Source: a virus. Taken from it: a DNA stretch of 43,248 bases. The first letter of the stretch is position 1. Each line of letters begins with the position of its first letter. Under the pieces are notes generated by a model. That model was not told the origin of the DNA. It did not search any database and was given only the letters and a program-made list of their open reading frames with translations. The DNA lies in the IMG/VR virus record IMGVR_UViG_3300027749_000200, positions 1-43,248 of that record. One strand, given 5' to 3'. Of this stretch, positions 1 to 5,218 are shown piece by piece. The position numbers and the translations under genes were made by a program.

Positions 1-130
1 CACCCAGTGTGGGACGATCCGGAGTTTCCTCCCTGCCCACGCGGCCCTATTACGTTCCTGTCACAACGGAATGAACTTGTATCCTAATGACATATAATAG
101 TAGCTCTATAAGTTCCCCTTGATCGGTAAA
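1..130. other. Window edge, no gene seen
   Basis: I see no tRNA, no convincing ORF and no consensus promoter here. A short GGAG/CTCC hairpin lies near position 20-32. It may be the downstream flank of the tRNA array, which is read on the minus strand. Confidence 0.4.
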
Positions 131-205
131 TGGTAGCCCGAACGGGTTTCGATCCCGCTTTCCTGCGCTGAGAACGCAGTGTCTTAGCCACTAGACGATC
201 GGGCT
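131..205 (-). tRNA. tRNA-Glu (CTC)
   Basis: Read on the minus strand it folds as a full cloverleaf: 7-bp acceptor AGCCCGA/TCGGGCT, D arm GTCTAGTGGCTAAGAC typical of tRNA-Glu, anticodon stem CTGCG/CGCAG around loop TTCTCAG (anticodon CTC, reads GAG), T stem GCGGG/CCCGT and an encoded CCA tail. A minus-strand promoter-like pair TTGAAC, 16 nt, TAATAT lies just upstream. Confidence 0.93.
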
Positions 206-314
206 ATGTATACTATATTAAGCAGGGCATTGTGTTGTTCAAGTCAATATCACGACTCCTGCCCCATAATGATATCTTTCATTGACTTACTACGATATCA
301 CTTAGCTTAAACTC

Positions 315-391
315 TGGTGAACGAGGTGGGCCACGATCCCACAACCTACGGATTAAGAGCCCGTCGCAACTGCCAATTGTGCTACTCGTCC
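315..391 (-). tRNA. tRNA-Lys (CTT)
   Basis: Acceptor GGACGAG/CTCGTTC, anticodon stem ACGGG/TCCGT around CTCTTAA (anticodon CTT, reads AAG), T stem GTGGG/CCCAC, encoded CCA. The T loop is ATCGTGG rather than the usual TTCGANN, so this copy departs from consensus while every stem pairs. A second tRNA-Lys with anticodon TTT is at 1391-1466. Confidence 0.88.
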
Positions 392-400
392 ATTATATTG

Positions 401-476
401 TGGTGCCTCCCCGAGAAATCGAATCCCGTCCTCTGATTCTTCAGACCAGCGCGCACACCAGTTACGCCAGAGAGGC
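401..476 (-). tRNA. tRNA-Phe (GAA)
   Basis: Acceptor GCCTCTC/GGGAGGC with discriminator A and encoded CCA. The anticodon stem CTGGT/ATCAG surrounds CTGAAGA (anticodon GAA, reads TTC/TTT). T stem CGGGA/TCTCG with loop TTCGATT. A promoter-like pair lies upstream on the minus strand (497-525). Confidence 0.9.
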
Positions 477-496
477 ATTAATAGTATTATTAGGAG

Positions 497-525
497 AATA
501 CACTAATATTCTATTTAAACGTCAA
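497..525 (-). promoter_or_regulatory. Promoter-like pair upstream of tRNA-Phe
   Basis: Minus strand TTGACG (520-525), 17-nt spacer, TGTATT (497-502), 20 nt upstream of the tRNA-Phe 5' end. Confidence 0.45.
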
Positions 526-685
526 CCAGTGCTTCGACTGCAGTACGAGCCTAGTGTAATAGTCTATAATTTAGAAAGTAGTGTATTCGCCAAATACCAC
601 TGATTAAAATAATACACTCAGAACTTCTTATACGACATGGCACACGCCAAGCTGGTCTCGCTAAGCCAGATCCCCCGGGCTTCCA

Positions 686-784
686 ACCCTAGTGTAATGT
701 CTCTTATGCGTCAACATAAGATAGCGATGTTAGTCTTTTCGTTTCCTGAAGTCTGTTGACGCAGCCCAGGGACTAGAGTGTATT
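686..784. promoter_or_regulatory. Divergent promoter-like pairs on one palindrome
   Basis: Both arms of the 10-bp inverted repeat contain TTGACG. The leftward one (709-714) is 17 nt from TAGGGT (686-691); the rightward one (756-761) is 17 nt from TGTATT (779-784). The -10 boxes are weak, so activity is uncertain, but the symmetry suggests a shared operator. Confidence 0.35.
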
Positions 785-795
785 AATTTAATAAG

Positions 796-877
796 TGGAG
801 CCGCAGACAGGATTCGAACCTGCATTTGCAATCCAGTTACCTTAGTCTCCGTTCGTAGCGGAGCGGGTTACTGCGGC
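796..877 (-). tRNA. Abnormal tRNA: Arg (ACG) anticodon arm in a Cys-like body
   Basis: The ends are good: acceptor GCCGCAG/CTGCGGC, T stem GCAGG/CCTGT with loop TTCGAAT, CCA tail. A perfect arm CTCCG/CGGAG holds loop CTACGAA (anticodon ACG), as in bacterial tRNA-Arg. However, only 7 nt separate it from the acceptor stem, so no D arm can form, and about 23 nt separate it from the T stem. That long segment ends in GGATTGCAAAT, the anticodon region of tRNA-Cys, and the discriminator is T, the Cys identity base. It may be a recombinant or decayed tRNA, or a functional D-armless one. Confidence 0.55.
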
Positions 878-879
878 AC

Positions 880-956
880 TGGTGCTCCAGGAGGGACTCG
901 AACCCCCAACATTCCGGACCTAAACCGGACGACTCTTCCAATTGGCCTACTGGAGC
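880..956 (-). tRNA. tRNA-Leu (TAG), short variable loop
   Basis: Acceptor GCTCCAG/CTGGAGC with discriminator A and CCA; anticodon stem TCCGG/CCGGA around TTTAGGT, the same loop as bacterial tRNA-Leu(UAG), which reads CUA. The variable region is only 5 nt (ATGTT), whereas bacterial tRNA-Leu normally has a long variable arm. T stem GGGGG/CCCTC. It is 2 nt from the hybrid tRNA. The anticodon is not that of an amber suppressor. Confidence 0.82.
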
Positions 957-962
957 ATATTC

Positions 963-1035
963 TGGTGGAGGTTGTGGGACTCGAACCCACCTCAGATTCC
1001 TTGCAAAGGATTCATGCTTGCCCCGAGCAACCCCC
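963..1035 (-). tRNA. tRNA-Ala (TGC), compact
   Basis: Acceptor GGGGGTT/AACCTCC, discriminator A, CCA. Anticodon loop TTTGCAA (TGC, reads GCA) closes on AATCC/GGAAT, which contains one A-A mismatch. T stem GTGGG/CCCAC is perfect. The D arm TGCT/AGCA abuts the acceptor stem, with almost no room for the usual two linker bases, so the molecule is slightly short (73 nt). Confidence 0.78.
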
Positions 1036-1042
1036 GTATATC

Positions 1043-1117
1043 TGGTACCCGGTGACGGGATTGAACCGCCGACCCTCGCTGTGTAAGAACGACGCTCTAC
1101 CACTGAGCTAACCGGGC
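1043..1117 (-). tRNA. tRNA-Val (TAC)
   Basis: Acceptor GCCCGGT/ACCGGGT, D arm GCTCAGTGGTAGAGC, anticodon stem TCGTT/AGCGA around CTTACAC (anticodon TAC, reads GTA), T stem GGCGG/CCGTC with loop TTCAATC, encoded CCA. Its first 10 nt overlap the 3' end of the protein gene at 1108-1326, so the two share a transcript that must be cut. Confidence 0.9.
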
Positions 1118-1326
1118 ATTTCTAAAATGTTAATCATCATGTCGCCATTGAAATAAAACTGCTTGATATCCTCAATAGAATTGAGTTCTGCTAGATCTTC
1201 CGGATCTATAGTAAAATCCCAAATACAGTGACGAAGATAAGCCTCATAAAGGCTTCCTTCAAAATTAAACAGTTCTTGAACTAGTTCGTTATCAAAAAAA
1301 TTCATCTTTGCTACTACGAACAACAT
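1108..1326 (-). CDS. Small acidic hypothetical protein (72 aa)
   Basis: Product unrecognised: acidic, starting MLFVVAKMNF, with no membrane segment or metal motif. The ATG at 1326 is preceded by AAGGAAGAG at good spacing and a consensus promoter just upstream. A longer reading from TTG at 1380 would begin inside the -35 box and is rejected. The TAG stop lies inside the tRNA-Val gene, so the ORF sits between tRNA-Lys(TTT) and tRNA-Val in a tRNA operon. Real gene likely, function unknown. Confidence 0.7.
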   Translation of the reverse strand: MLFVVAKMNFFDNELVQELFNFEGSLYEAYLRHCIWDFTIDPEDLAELNSIEDIKQFYFNGDMMINILEMPG

Positions 1327-1351
1327 TGGCTCTTCCTTTTCTTGAATATCT

Positions 1352-1380
1352 TTTATATCAAAAATAAACCAGTCTGTCAA
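1352..1380 (-). promoter_or_regulatory. Consensus sigma70-type promoter
   Basis: Minus strand TTGACA (1375-1380), 17-nt spacer, TATAAA (1352-1357). It drives the 72-aa gene and probably tRNA-Val and the tRNAs beyond it. Confidence 0.8.
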
Positions 1381-1390
1381 GATTTATTTT

Positions 1391-1466
1391 TGGTGAACGC
1401 TCTGGGGTTCGAACCCAGGACACACGGATTAAAAGCCCGTTGCTCTACCAACTGAGCTAAGCGTCC
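1391..1466 (-). tRNA. tRNA-Lys (TTT)
   Basis: Canonical cloverleaf: acceptor GGACGCT/AGCGTTC, D arm GCTCAGTTGGTAGAGC, anticodon stem ACGGG/TCCGT around CTTTTAA (anticodon TTT, reads AAA/AAG), T stem CTGGG/CCCAG with loop TTCGAAC, encoded CCA. It lies 2 nt downstream of the stop of the 58-aa gene and is probably co-transcribed with it. Confidence 0.95.
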
Positions 1467-1468
1467 AC

Positions 1469-1645
1469 TTAAACTTTTATAATTGCGACGCAAATATTCC
1501 TATTTGGGTCATAGAGAAGGCCCTGCTCTTCACGAAGACCACAGATTTCATACCCAGCTTTTGCTAGATCACGCTGAGCTTCGTCACGAGTGTCACGAAG
1601 TTTGCCTACTGTACCGTCATGATAACGTGCCTGATAAAATGTCAT
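1469..1645 (-). CDS. Small hypothetical protein (58 aa)
   Basis: Starts MTFYQARYHDGTVG and ends NICVAIIKV; charged, soluble, not recognised. Its ATG overlaps the TGA of the upstream gene in an ATGA arrangement, which implies translational coupling as the last gene of a three-gene operon (zincin, HTH-like protein, this gene). The pattern of short arginine-rich helices followed by a strand is compatible with a small RNA- or protein-binding domain, but nothing identifies it. Confidence 0.7.
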   Translation of the reverse strand: MTFYQARYHDGTVGKLRDTRDEAQRDLAKAGYEICGLREEQGLLYDPNRNICVAIIKV

Positions 1646-1983
1646 TGGTCTTCCAAATCAACTAGATGAGCACGAATAAAGTCTACGTTTGATAGAGCCT
1701 TGTGCAGATTAAGCAGGTCTAACTTACCAGCCTTTGCAAGACTGGGAATCTCTAGACCAAACCAATCACCTATCTCTTTCACAAGGTCTTCCTTGCGAGT
1801 GATGGGCTCACCATTCTTGCTGACACGGGCTGGAGCCTGATAGACACCAGCACTAGATAACTTAGCAATAATTGATCGAGCACTTTTGCCTTGCTCCTCT
1901 GCGAGGCGATCAACTGTCGCCCGAGTAGGATCAGCACTGTATTCAGCAATCAGAATTTGTGTGATCTCTTCAGTGTATGACAT
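1642..1983 (-). CDS. HTH-like paralogous DNA-binding protein A (113 aa)
   Basis: One of four proteins in this window that share a layout: an N-terminal helical part ending in a recognition-helix-like segment (here SARSIIAKLSSAGVYQAP, about residues 33-50), a linker with VSKNG, and a C-terminal helical part (KEDLVKEIG...LNLHKAL). The others are at 2487, 13438 and 16645. The first segment resembles helix-turn-helix families that read ploidy of Arg/Ser-rich helices; DNA binding is inference. RBS GAGGAAG precedes the ATG, and the start overlaps the zincin gene by 14 nt. Confidence 0.7.
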   Translation of the reverse strand: MSYTEEITQILIAEYSADPTRATVDRLAEEQGKSARSIIAKLSSAGVYQAPARVSKNGEPITRKEDLVKEIGDWFGLEIPSLAKAGKLDLLNLHKALSNVDFIRAHLVDLEDQ

Positions 1984-2404
1984 TTTGCTTCCTCAAATAC
2001 GTTTCATACAAGCCCACTTGATAGCCATAAGCTTCCACTTCCCAAGGGGCAAAATAATAATCTTCGCTTCCAAGAGCAAAGTCTTCAAAGCGCTGGCCTT
2101 TCCACATAGAATAGCCATGAAAGTCTTCTAATTCACCTTTGACATACTGCTTAACGTGCACCATCTCATGTGCCAGAACAACAAGAGGATTATCATATTC
2201 CTCTTTACGATTATTCTCAAGCATAATAAGGAAGGCAGGAAAAGTGATATCTTTTGTCATGGGAATACGCTCACAGTACCCCAGCTGACCCTTAAGGTTT
2301 TTCTTGGTTTTAATTACAATTACAACATTGCTGGGAATACCCAGTTTTTCAGCATAGAATTGAGCGGCAGCAATAAATTTCTTTTTACAGTCAATAATTG
2401 CCAT
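1970..2404 (-). CDS. Putative zinc metallopeptidase (SprT/zincin-like, 144 aa)
   Basis: Contains LAHEMVHVKQY near residue 100, an HExxH zincin motif, followed about 40 residues later by PWEVEAY, whose glutamate could be the third zinc ligand. The length suits small SprT-like or phage zincin domains. No signal peptide, so it probably acts in the cytoplasm on host or phage proteins. The ATG at 2404 has GGAG upstream; a longer start at 2458 falls in the -35 box and is discarded. First gene of its operon, with its own promoter. Confidence 0.75.
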   Translation of the reverse strand: MAIIDCKKKFIAAAQFYAEKLGIPSNVVIVIKTKKNLKGQLGYCERIPMTKDITFPAFLIMLENNRKEEYDNPLVVLAHEMVHVKQYVKGELEDFHGYSMWKGQRFEDFALGSEDYYFAPWEVEAYGYQVGLYETYLRKQNVIH

Positions 2405-2429
2405 ATCTGCTCTCCGTTTCAAGACTGTC

Positions 2430-2458
2430 ACTTTACCAAAGTTAGGGTCGGTTGTCAA
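2430..2458 (-). promoter_or_regulatory. Promoter embedded in an inverted repeat
   Basis: Minus strand TTGACA (2453-2458), 17 nt, TAAAGT (2430-2435). The -35 box lies between and partly within a perfect 10-bp inverted repeat (2445-2454 and 2469-2478), which can act as terminator of the upstream gene or as an operator. Confidence 0.75.
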
Positions 2459-2486
2459 TAACTATTTTCAACCGACCCCACATTCC

Positions 2487-2801
2487 TCAAAGCGCAATCT
2501 TTACGGTATTACGCAGCTTAACTAGGTCTTCAAGAACCAGCTTATCGAGACCCTTGAAAGTCACGTTGAGCATGGACTCGATCTCGCTAGCGATTTCAGC
2601 CTTGGATTGTCCAGAAGCCTTAGTCACTTTTGGCTTCTCGGTAGAAACCTTAGGCTCATAAGGAATATCCATTGAGCGCACTTTAGCAACAACGCTACGA
2701 ATGCTAATGTCATGCTTGAGAGCAAAGATATTGGCCATATCATAAGTGATAGTGCCCAACGACTGGAGTTCATTCAGCATCGACTCGGTATACTTAATCA
2801 T
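2487..2801 (-). CDS. HTH-like paralogous DNA-binding protein B (104 aa)
   Basis: Second member of the four-protein family. The segment SIRSVVAKVRSMDIPYEP aligns with SARSIIAKLSSAGVYQAP in A and DVRSIRAKAVRLGTYKAK in C. The lysine/serine-rich linker and C-terminal helices (LDKLVLEDLVKLRNTV) also match. Own promoter and RBS (GAAGGGGAAACG). Likely a small nucleic-acid-binding protein; whether it is a transcription factor or host-takeover protein cannot be told from sequence. Confidence 0.7.
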   Translation of the reverse strand: MIKYTESMLNELQSLGTITYDMANIFALKHDISIRSVVAKVRSMDIPYEPKVSTEKPKVTKASGQSKAEIASEIESMLNVTFKGLDKLVLEDLVKLRNTVKIAL

Positions 2802-2825
2802 TTCGTTTCCCCTTCTGATATAATC

Positions 2826-2854
2826 AATATAGTAGAAACGGACTCAGGAGTCAA
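2826..2854 (-). promoter_or_regulatory. Sigma70-type promoter of paralogue B
   Basis: Minus strand TTGACT (2849-2854), 17 nt, TATATT (2826-2831). Confidence 0.75.
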
Positions 2855-2864
2855 CACCCATTTT

Positions 2865-3014
2865 TTATTTGCTAGATTCTCGGATCATAGCATCCGCTAC
2901 CGCATAAGAATCCTTAACAATAGCCTGAACCGTATAATTAGCGGGGTCAAATTTAGTTAATAGAATTTGCAGTGCTTTAGCTGCAAAATAGTCTCGTACT
3001 TTAATATTATCCAT
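2865..3014 (-). CDS. Small hypothetical protein (49 aa)
   Basis: Starts MDNIKVRDYFAAKAL and ends AMIRESSK; probably helical and soluble. The ATG lies inside the end of the preceding HAD gene (AATGGATAA), so it is translationally coupled and is the last gene of a seven-gene operon. The DYFAAKAL start is a pattern I associate with small phage proteins of unknown role. Confidence 0.7.
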   Translation of the reverse strand: MDNIKVRDYFAAKALQILLTKFDPANYTVQAIVKDSYAVADAMIRESSK

Positions 3015-3510
3015 TAATAAAACTCCTTACTTCTGTTAGTGCCGACTTGTATTCGTGGTCATCGTAAATGAATCCGTACCCTCCGGCCTCGATGAACTTA
3101 TTGATGTTAGGTGTATGGTCATCAATAAGAAACGCGTTTTTATGAGCAAGCTGCGCTTTAGTTGCACCACTGCTAGTAATACAGAAAGGCACCTGTTCTA
3201 GTTCTGGAAAGTAGTGATCTAAACAGCGCTTCTTCTGCTCGGCAACGACTCCTCGCTCTGGGTAGAACGATCCACCAGAGGTAAGAATGGCCACATTGCA
3301 GTCCATAGCTAGAATGTTTTGTACAAGTTTGTCAGAGTTACTTAATGGAGGAATGTGAGCAAATCCGTCATTTTCAACAAAATTTGGAAGATAAGACTTA
3401 AATAGCTTACTTCGATCTTCCATAGGAAAATCGACTCCAGTAAACTTTACTAGCGCGGTATGAAGATCAAATAGAACTTCATCTAGATCAAGATAAATTA
3501 GTTTAGGCAC
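3007..3510 (-). CDS. HAD-family 5'(3')-nucleotidase-like phosphatase (167 aa)
   Basis: HAD motif I is YLDLDEVLFD (residues 5-14), matching the DxDGV type of 5'(3')-deoxyribonucleotidases. Motif II is ILTSGG near 75, a lysine follows near 118 (ATKAQLAHK), and motif IV is FLIDDHTPNI near 126. Likely hydrolyses nucleoside monophosphates in the cytoplasm, as in phage nucleotide salvage. GTG start with GGAGAT upstream, overlapping the previous gene by 8 nt. The E in place of the usual G after DLD is a minor departure. Confidence 0.8.
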   Translation of the reverse strand: MPKLIYLDLDEVLFDLHTALVKFTGVDFPMEDRSKLFKSYLPNFVENDGFAHIPPLSNSDKLVQNILAMDCNVAILTSGGSFYPERGVVAEQKKRCLDHYFPELEQVPFCITSSGATKAQLAHKNAFLIDDHTPNINKFIEAGGYGFIYDDHEYKSALTEVRSFING

Positions 3511-3709
3511 TCATAATCTCCATTCGATGATCGTTAATAGGCTTGAGAGCTTGAGCAGCTAGACGAATAGCTTCCTTTTCGTCTGCAGCTCCCTCGATCC
3601 AAGACCAAATTTCTTCGTCATCCCAGCATTGTACTAGAATATCCCAGCCTTCAAATTCGTAGTGGTCTAAGGCATGTTTAATTACTGCTTTAACCAATTT
3701 CCAGTTCAA
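3503..3709 (-). CDS. Small acidic hypothetical protein (68 aa)
   Basis: Tryptophan-rich acidic protein (WDILVQCWDDEEIWSWIEGA). I chose TTG at 3709 because GAGGAG lies 7 nt upstream; this SD sequence is inside the end of the HD-hydrolase gene, so the two are coupled. Not recognised. It sits between the HD hydrolase and the nucleotidase and could modulate one of them, but that is only context. Confidence 0.65.
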   Translation of the reverse strand: MNWKLVKAVIKHALDHYEFEGWDILVQCWDDEEIWSWIEGAADEKEAIRLAAQALKPINDHRMEIMSA

Positions 3710-4145
3710 CGAGTTTCTCCTCAATTAAATCACGGAACTTAGCGTACTTGTCCATACGCTGGGCAGTCTTATTGTCCATAAGAATACGATCGCTCTGCAT
3801 ATTGTGACGAAGGTCACAAAGCTTTACACGCATAGCATCAAAGCTACTCAAGACATTACGTTGGTATTCTTCGTAGGTTTGCCCTTTAAATTTGGACAAT
3901 TTTAGAATGCCATTGGCAATACGAAAACCAAAATGGTCTGCCAAATCTTGCCATAGTACACCAGCATCCTCCATAAGGTCATGCCCTATAGCAATACAAA
4001 GGAGATCCTCGTCTTCATGGCCCCAACGTTGACGAGTGTACTCAGCTACTGACATAATATGAAAAATATAAGGTACGCCGGCTTTATCAAATTGACCATC
4101 GTGAGCTGTAGCAGCAAGCGATAGCATTTCAGTAAGTTTACTCAT
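3690..4145 (-). CDS. SpoT/MESH1-like HD hydrolase (151 aa)
   Basis: HD-domain metal ligands are in the order seen in RelA/SpoT hydrolase domains and MESH1: AATAHDGQFDKAGVPYIFH at 11-29, AIGHDLMEDAG near 52-62, and KLCDLRHNM near 109, the counterpart of KLADRLHNM. There is no synthetase domain. A stand-alone small alarmone hydrolase would degrade (p)ppGpp in the cytoplasm, blunting the stringent response; NADPH phosphatase activity as in MESH1 is an alternative. Starts with an ATGA overlap after the RMF-like gene. Confidence 0.8.
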   Translation of the reverse strand: MSKLTEMLSLAATAHDGQFDKAGVPYIFHIMSVAEYTRQRWGHEDEDLLCIAIGHDLMEDAGVLWQDLADHFGFRIANGILKLSKFKGQTYEEYQRNVLSSFDAMRVKLCDLRHNMQSDRILMDNKTAQRMDKYAKFRDLIEEKLVELEIG

Positions 4146-4300
4146 AGTTCTTCTCCATCAAATTCGCGTTGCGCTAGTTCATCAAGCTCTGCGTCTTCCC
4201 AACCCTCATCCCACTCATACCATTCATCAGAGCCGATTGAGTATGGGTTTTCTTGAATACCATAAATATAGGCTTCGTATCCTTCCTCATAGATACTCAT
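4142..4300 (-). CDS. RMF/CrpP-like mini-protein (52 aa)
   Basis: The core reads EGYEAYIYGIQENPYSIG then WYEWDEGWEDA. This matches the ribosome modulation factor pattern GY.AG...NPY.....W..GW..A, though much more acidic than RMF, which is basic. The 43-aa gene at 7136 has the same motif. Inference: mimic of, or competitor with, host RMF in ribosome hibernation, or a member of the related CrpP-like family. Starts in a TAATG overlap with the 44-aa gene and ends in ATGA with the HD hydrolase. Confidence 0.68.
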   Translation of the reverse strand: MSIYEEGYEAYIYGIQENPYSIGSDEWYEWDEGWEDAELDELAQREFDGEEL

Positions 4301-4434
4301 TAAAAGTCTTTTTCAAGGTGGTCCATTACAGATTGCCAAATTTTCTTAAATTGTGGGTTTTGTGCACGAGCATGAGCAATATATGCCCGATACCAGCGGG
4401 AATAAACATCTACACTAGTGTTTTTATAATACAT
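4300..4434 (-). CDS. Small basic hypothetical protein (44 aa)
   Basis: Sequence starts MYYKNTSVDVYSRWYRAY and ends MDHLEKDF; rich in aromatic and basic residues, predicted helical. Second gene of the operon, one base after the stop of the zinc-ribbon protein, with GGAGAG upstream, and TAATG-coupled to the RMF-like gene. Function unknown; the size and charge would allow RNA or ribosome binding. Confidence 0.65.
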   Translation of the reverse strand: MYYKNTSVDVYSRWYRAYIAHARAQNPQFKKIWQSVMDHLEKDF

Positions 4435-4435
4435 A

Positions 4436-4705
4436 TTACTCTCCGTCATCAACACATTGGTTACATACAAGATTTGTCATATCGCTTTGTTCGTATGACA
4501 TATCACCAGCTTCGCAATTCCAGCCACATATATAGCAGTTGAACATTCGTTCATCTAGATAGCTTAAAATTGCTATTTCATTGGTATCGAAAAAACTCTG
4601 GCTCAAATCACAGTCTTCGATCATCTGGTCAATGATAAGCATTACATCATCTGGGGTACCACAGACTCGATCATAAATACTATCAGCTACTTGACTCGGG
4701 GTCAT
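4436..4705 (-). CDS. Zinc-ribbon hypothetical protein (89 aa)
   Basis: The C-terminal third has CYICGWNCE and, 18 residues later, CNQC: two CxxC knuckles, a zinc-ribbon layout. The N-terminal part is acidic and helical. The ATG at 4705 follows AAGGAGATAG; a TTG extension to 4726 would start in the -10 region. First gene of the seven-gene operon running to 2865. Confidence 0.7.
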   Translation of the reverse strand: MTPSQVADSIYDRVCGTPDDVMLIIDQMIEDCDLSQSFFDTNEIAILSYLDERMFNCYICGWNCEAGDMSYEQSDMTNLVCNQCVDDGE

Positions 4706-4725
4706 TTCTATCTCCTTATTAAACA

Positions 4726-4754
4726 AATATAAACCCTTGACCTGTAAAAGTCAA
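4726..4754 (-). promoter_or_regulatory. Promoter overlapping the kinase stop codon and a terminator hairpin
   Basis: Minus strand TTGACT (4749-4754), 17 nt, TATATT (4726-4731). The TGA in TTGACT is the stop codon of the kinase gene. A perfect 8-bp inverted repeat (4734-4741 and 4750-4757) followed by a T-rich run lies over the -35 and spacer, so one element can end one operon and start the next. Confidence 0.78.
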
Positions 4755-5218
4755 GGGCGAATATAGGTAATGGTAGAAAAACCCTCAGCTTCCGTGGGCA
4801 TCTCAAAATTCTTAGCCATAGACTTGAGTACGTTATCCGGAATAGATTTTCCAGGTCGTGAGTTAAGTCGACGTTCCCATTCCATAGGGTCTGGAGTAGG
4901 AAATACTACTGCCTCGAACTCATAACCATCAAGCATACGCATGAACCGCTTACGAGACTTCACACTAAGATTAGTACGATCAATGATGATATTGTCCTGA
5001 AAATATGCTGAGTCCTCAAGAGAACGCCACATCACCTTTTCCGCGAATTTAATAAGATCTTGGAAAACATCATCATAGCTAAGATCATACCTCTCGGCAA
5101 CGTTTTCGATGATGTTGTCCGTAGAAATAATCATAGTGCGTTCAAGTTCACCCTGCTCCTTGAGCCAAGTCGATTTGCCACTCGCAGGAACACCAATAAG
5201 AATAGTACACTTAGGCAT
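4751..5218 (-). CDS. Polynucleotide 5'-kinase, T4 Pnk N-terminal type (155 aa)
   Basis: P-loop GVPASGKST at residues 9-17, then STDNIIEN near 32 (the position of the catalytic aspartate in T4 Pnk), IIDRTNLS near 98, and RRLNSRPGKSIPDNVLKSM near 120-138, which parallels the arginine-containing lid of T4 Pnk. Transfers the ATP gamma-phosphate to 5'-OH RNA or DNA ends. The 3'-phosphatase domain of T4 Pnk is absent; a separate HAD phosphatase is at 17287 and a metallophosphoesterase is in this operon. Overlaps the ligase gene by 8 nt. Confidence 0.85.
   Translation of the reverse strand: MPKCTILIGVPASGKSTWLKEQGELERTMIISTDNIIENVAERYDLSYDDVFQDLIKFAEKVMWRSLEDSAYFQDNIIIDRTNLSVKSRKRFMRMLDGYEFEAVVFPTPDPMEWERRLNSRPGKSIPDNVLKSMAKNFEMPTEAEGFSTITYIRP

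Larger units (their letters stand above)
478..795. other. tRNA-array spacer with palindrome and promoter-like pairs
   Basis: About 318 nt without a supported gene or tRNA. It holds a perfect 10-bp inverted repeat (TGCGTCAACA at 707-716, TGTTGACGCA at 754-763) and three promoter-like pairs. A short CTGG/CCAG hairpin near 650-670 is not part of a cloverleaf I can build. AT-rich arms resembling each other in inverted orientation lie at 601-620 and 774-794. Confidence 0.5.

Noticed and set aside
379-603. 74-aa plus-strand ORF over the tRNAs
   Set aside because: It crosses tRNA-Phe and its promoter in antisense; it has no SD and no coding character.
620-700. Possible extra tRNA
   Set aside because: CTGG/CCAG and GGG/CCC hairpins can be drawn, but no acceptor stem, T arm or CCA end is present on either strand.
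880-956. Amber suppressor tRNA
   Set aside because: The TAG here is the anticodon, which reads CUA codons. A suppressor needs anticodon CTA.
837-1103. 88-aa minus-strand ORF over tRNAs
   Set aside because: It is a translation of four tRNA genes.
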